This document shows positions 20,121 through 20,183 of a stretch of 20,183 nucleotides of DNA, piece by piece. The DNA is from Xanthoparmelia taractica. Taxonomy: Eukaryota > Ascomycota > Lecanoromycetes > Lecanorales > Parmeliaceae. The notes beneath the pieces are model-generated. The model did not search any database and had not been told where the DNA came from. It saw only the letters and a program-made list of their open reading frames with translations. Position 1 is the stretch's first letter. Each line of letters begins with the position of its first letter. A program made the translations under genes and the position numbers. The stretch covers positions 1 through 20,183 of the forward strand of contig JANQBS010000468.1 in the NCBI GenBank assembly GCA_033085395.1. Reading direction: 5' to 3'.

Positions 20121-20183
20121 CGGGTCGGAAAGGTGTGGTATCTGTTGAACATAGTCGTTTTCAACTTTTTTTCAACTTTTTTT
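20121..20183. repeat. Right copy of 63-bp terminal inverted repeat
   Basis: It begins cgggtcggaaaggtgtgg directly after TA (20119-20120) and runs to the last base, so it may extend further. It is the reverse complement of 13-75 with two differences, both ancestral-looking here (TpG and CpA kept). It ends in two tcaacttttttt units. It follows the Gypsy chromodomain without any 3' LTR of that element, unless this sequence is itself that element's PPT (ggaaaggtgtgg) and LTR start (tgttgaac). Confidence 0.85.

Noticed and set aside
1..20183. Giant Starship-type element with a tyrosine-recombinase captain, or host cargo genes
   Set aside because: No recombinase motif, no cargo gene and no intact host coding sequence was seen; all identifiable coding remnants belong to transposons.

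Overview
The window looks like a transposon graveyard from a filamentous ascomycete (Pezizomycotina). It holds no host gene I can support. Most of it is AT-rich and poor in CpA and TpG but full of TpA, while CpG survives. That is the signature of repeat-induced point mutation (RIP), which turns C:G into T:A in duplicated DNA, mainly at CpA. Nearly all coding remnants carry its effects: TAA/TAG/TGA in place of Gln/Trp codons, Cys/His to Tyr, Asp to Asn, Glu to Lys. No working protein is expected. No organism can be named from this alone.

Layout. (1) 13-75 and 20121-20183 are inverted copies of one 63-bp sequence, 61/63 identical. Each meets the interior at a TA dinucleotide. (2) 77-1180, minus strand: a RIP-killed hAT-type transposase with a BED-like zinc finger, cut off at its C-terminus by the left terminal repeat. 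(3) 1226-1612: a GC-rich island untouched by RIP, with a tRNA B-box/T-arm-like motif and several hairpins. (4) 1613-3183 and 10301-13140: very AT-rich sequence I cannot identify, split by the next element. (5) 3189-10295, minus strand: a structurally complete Ty3/Gypsy chromovirus with two 167-bp LTRs, a TTAAT target duplication, a candidate PBS and PPT, and gag, protease, RT, RNase H, integrase and chromodomain in order. The anchors I checked, from gag to chromodomain, share one reading frame and are broken only by substitutions. (6) 13141-13560: short repeated motifs and palindromes, perhaps the LTR/leader of the next element. (7) About 13600-20119, plus strand: a second, more decayed chromovirus of a related lineage, with several frameshifts, ending at the right terminal repeat just after its chromodomain.

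Order of events (inference). The unidentified AT-rich sequence is older than the minus-strand Gypsy, which inserted into it with a clean 5-bp duplication. The plus-strand Gypsy is probably older than the minus-strand one, because it has indels as well as RIP. The TA-flanked terminal sequences look like ends of one repeat family that interrupts the hAT gene on the left and the Gypsy on the right. That could be two separate insertions, with the contig ending in them, or the true ends of one 20-kb composite unit. The window alone cannot decide.

I found no convincing new working system. The points most worth checking are the terminal repeats, the unmutated GC island, and the sharp borders between RIP-mutated and RIP-spared DNA.
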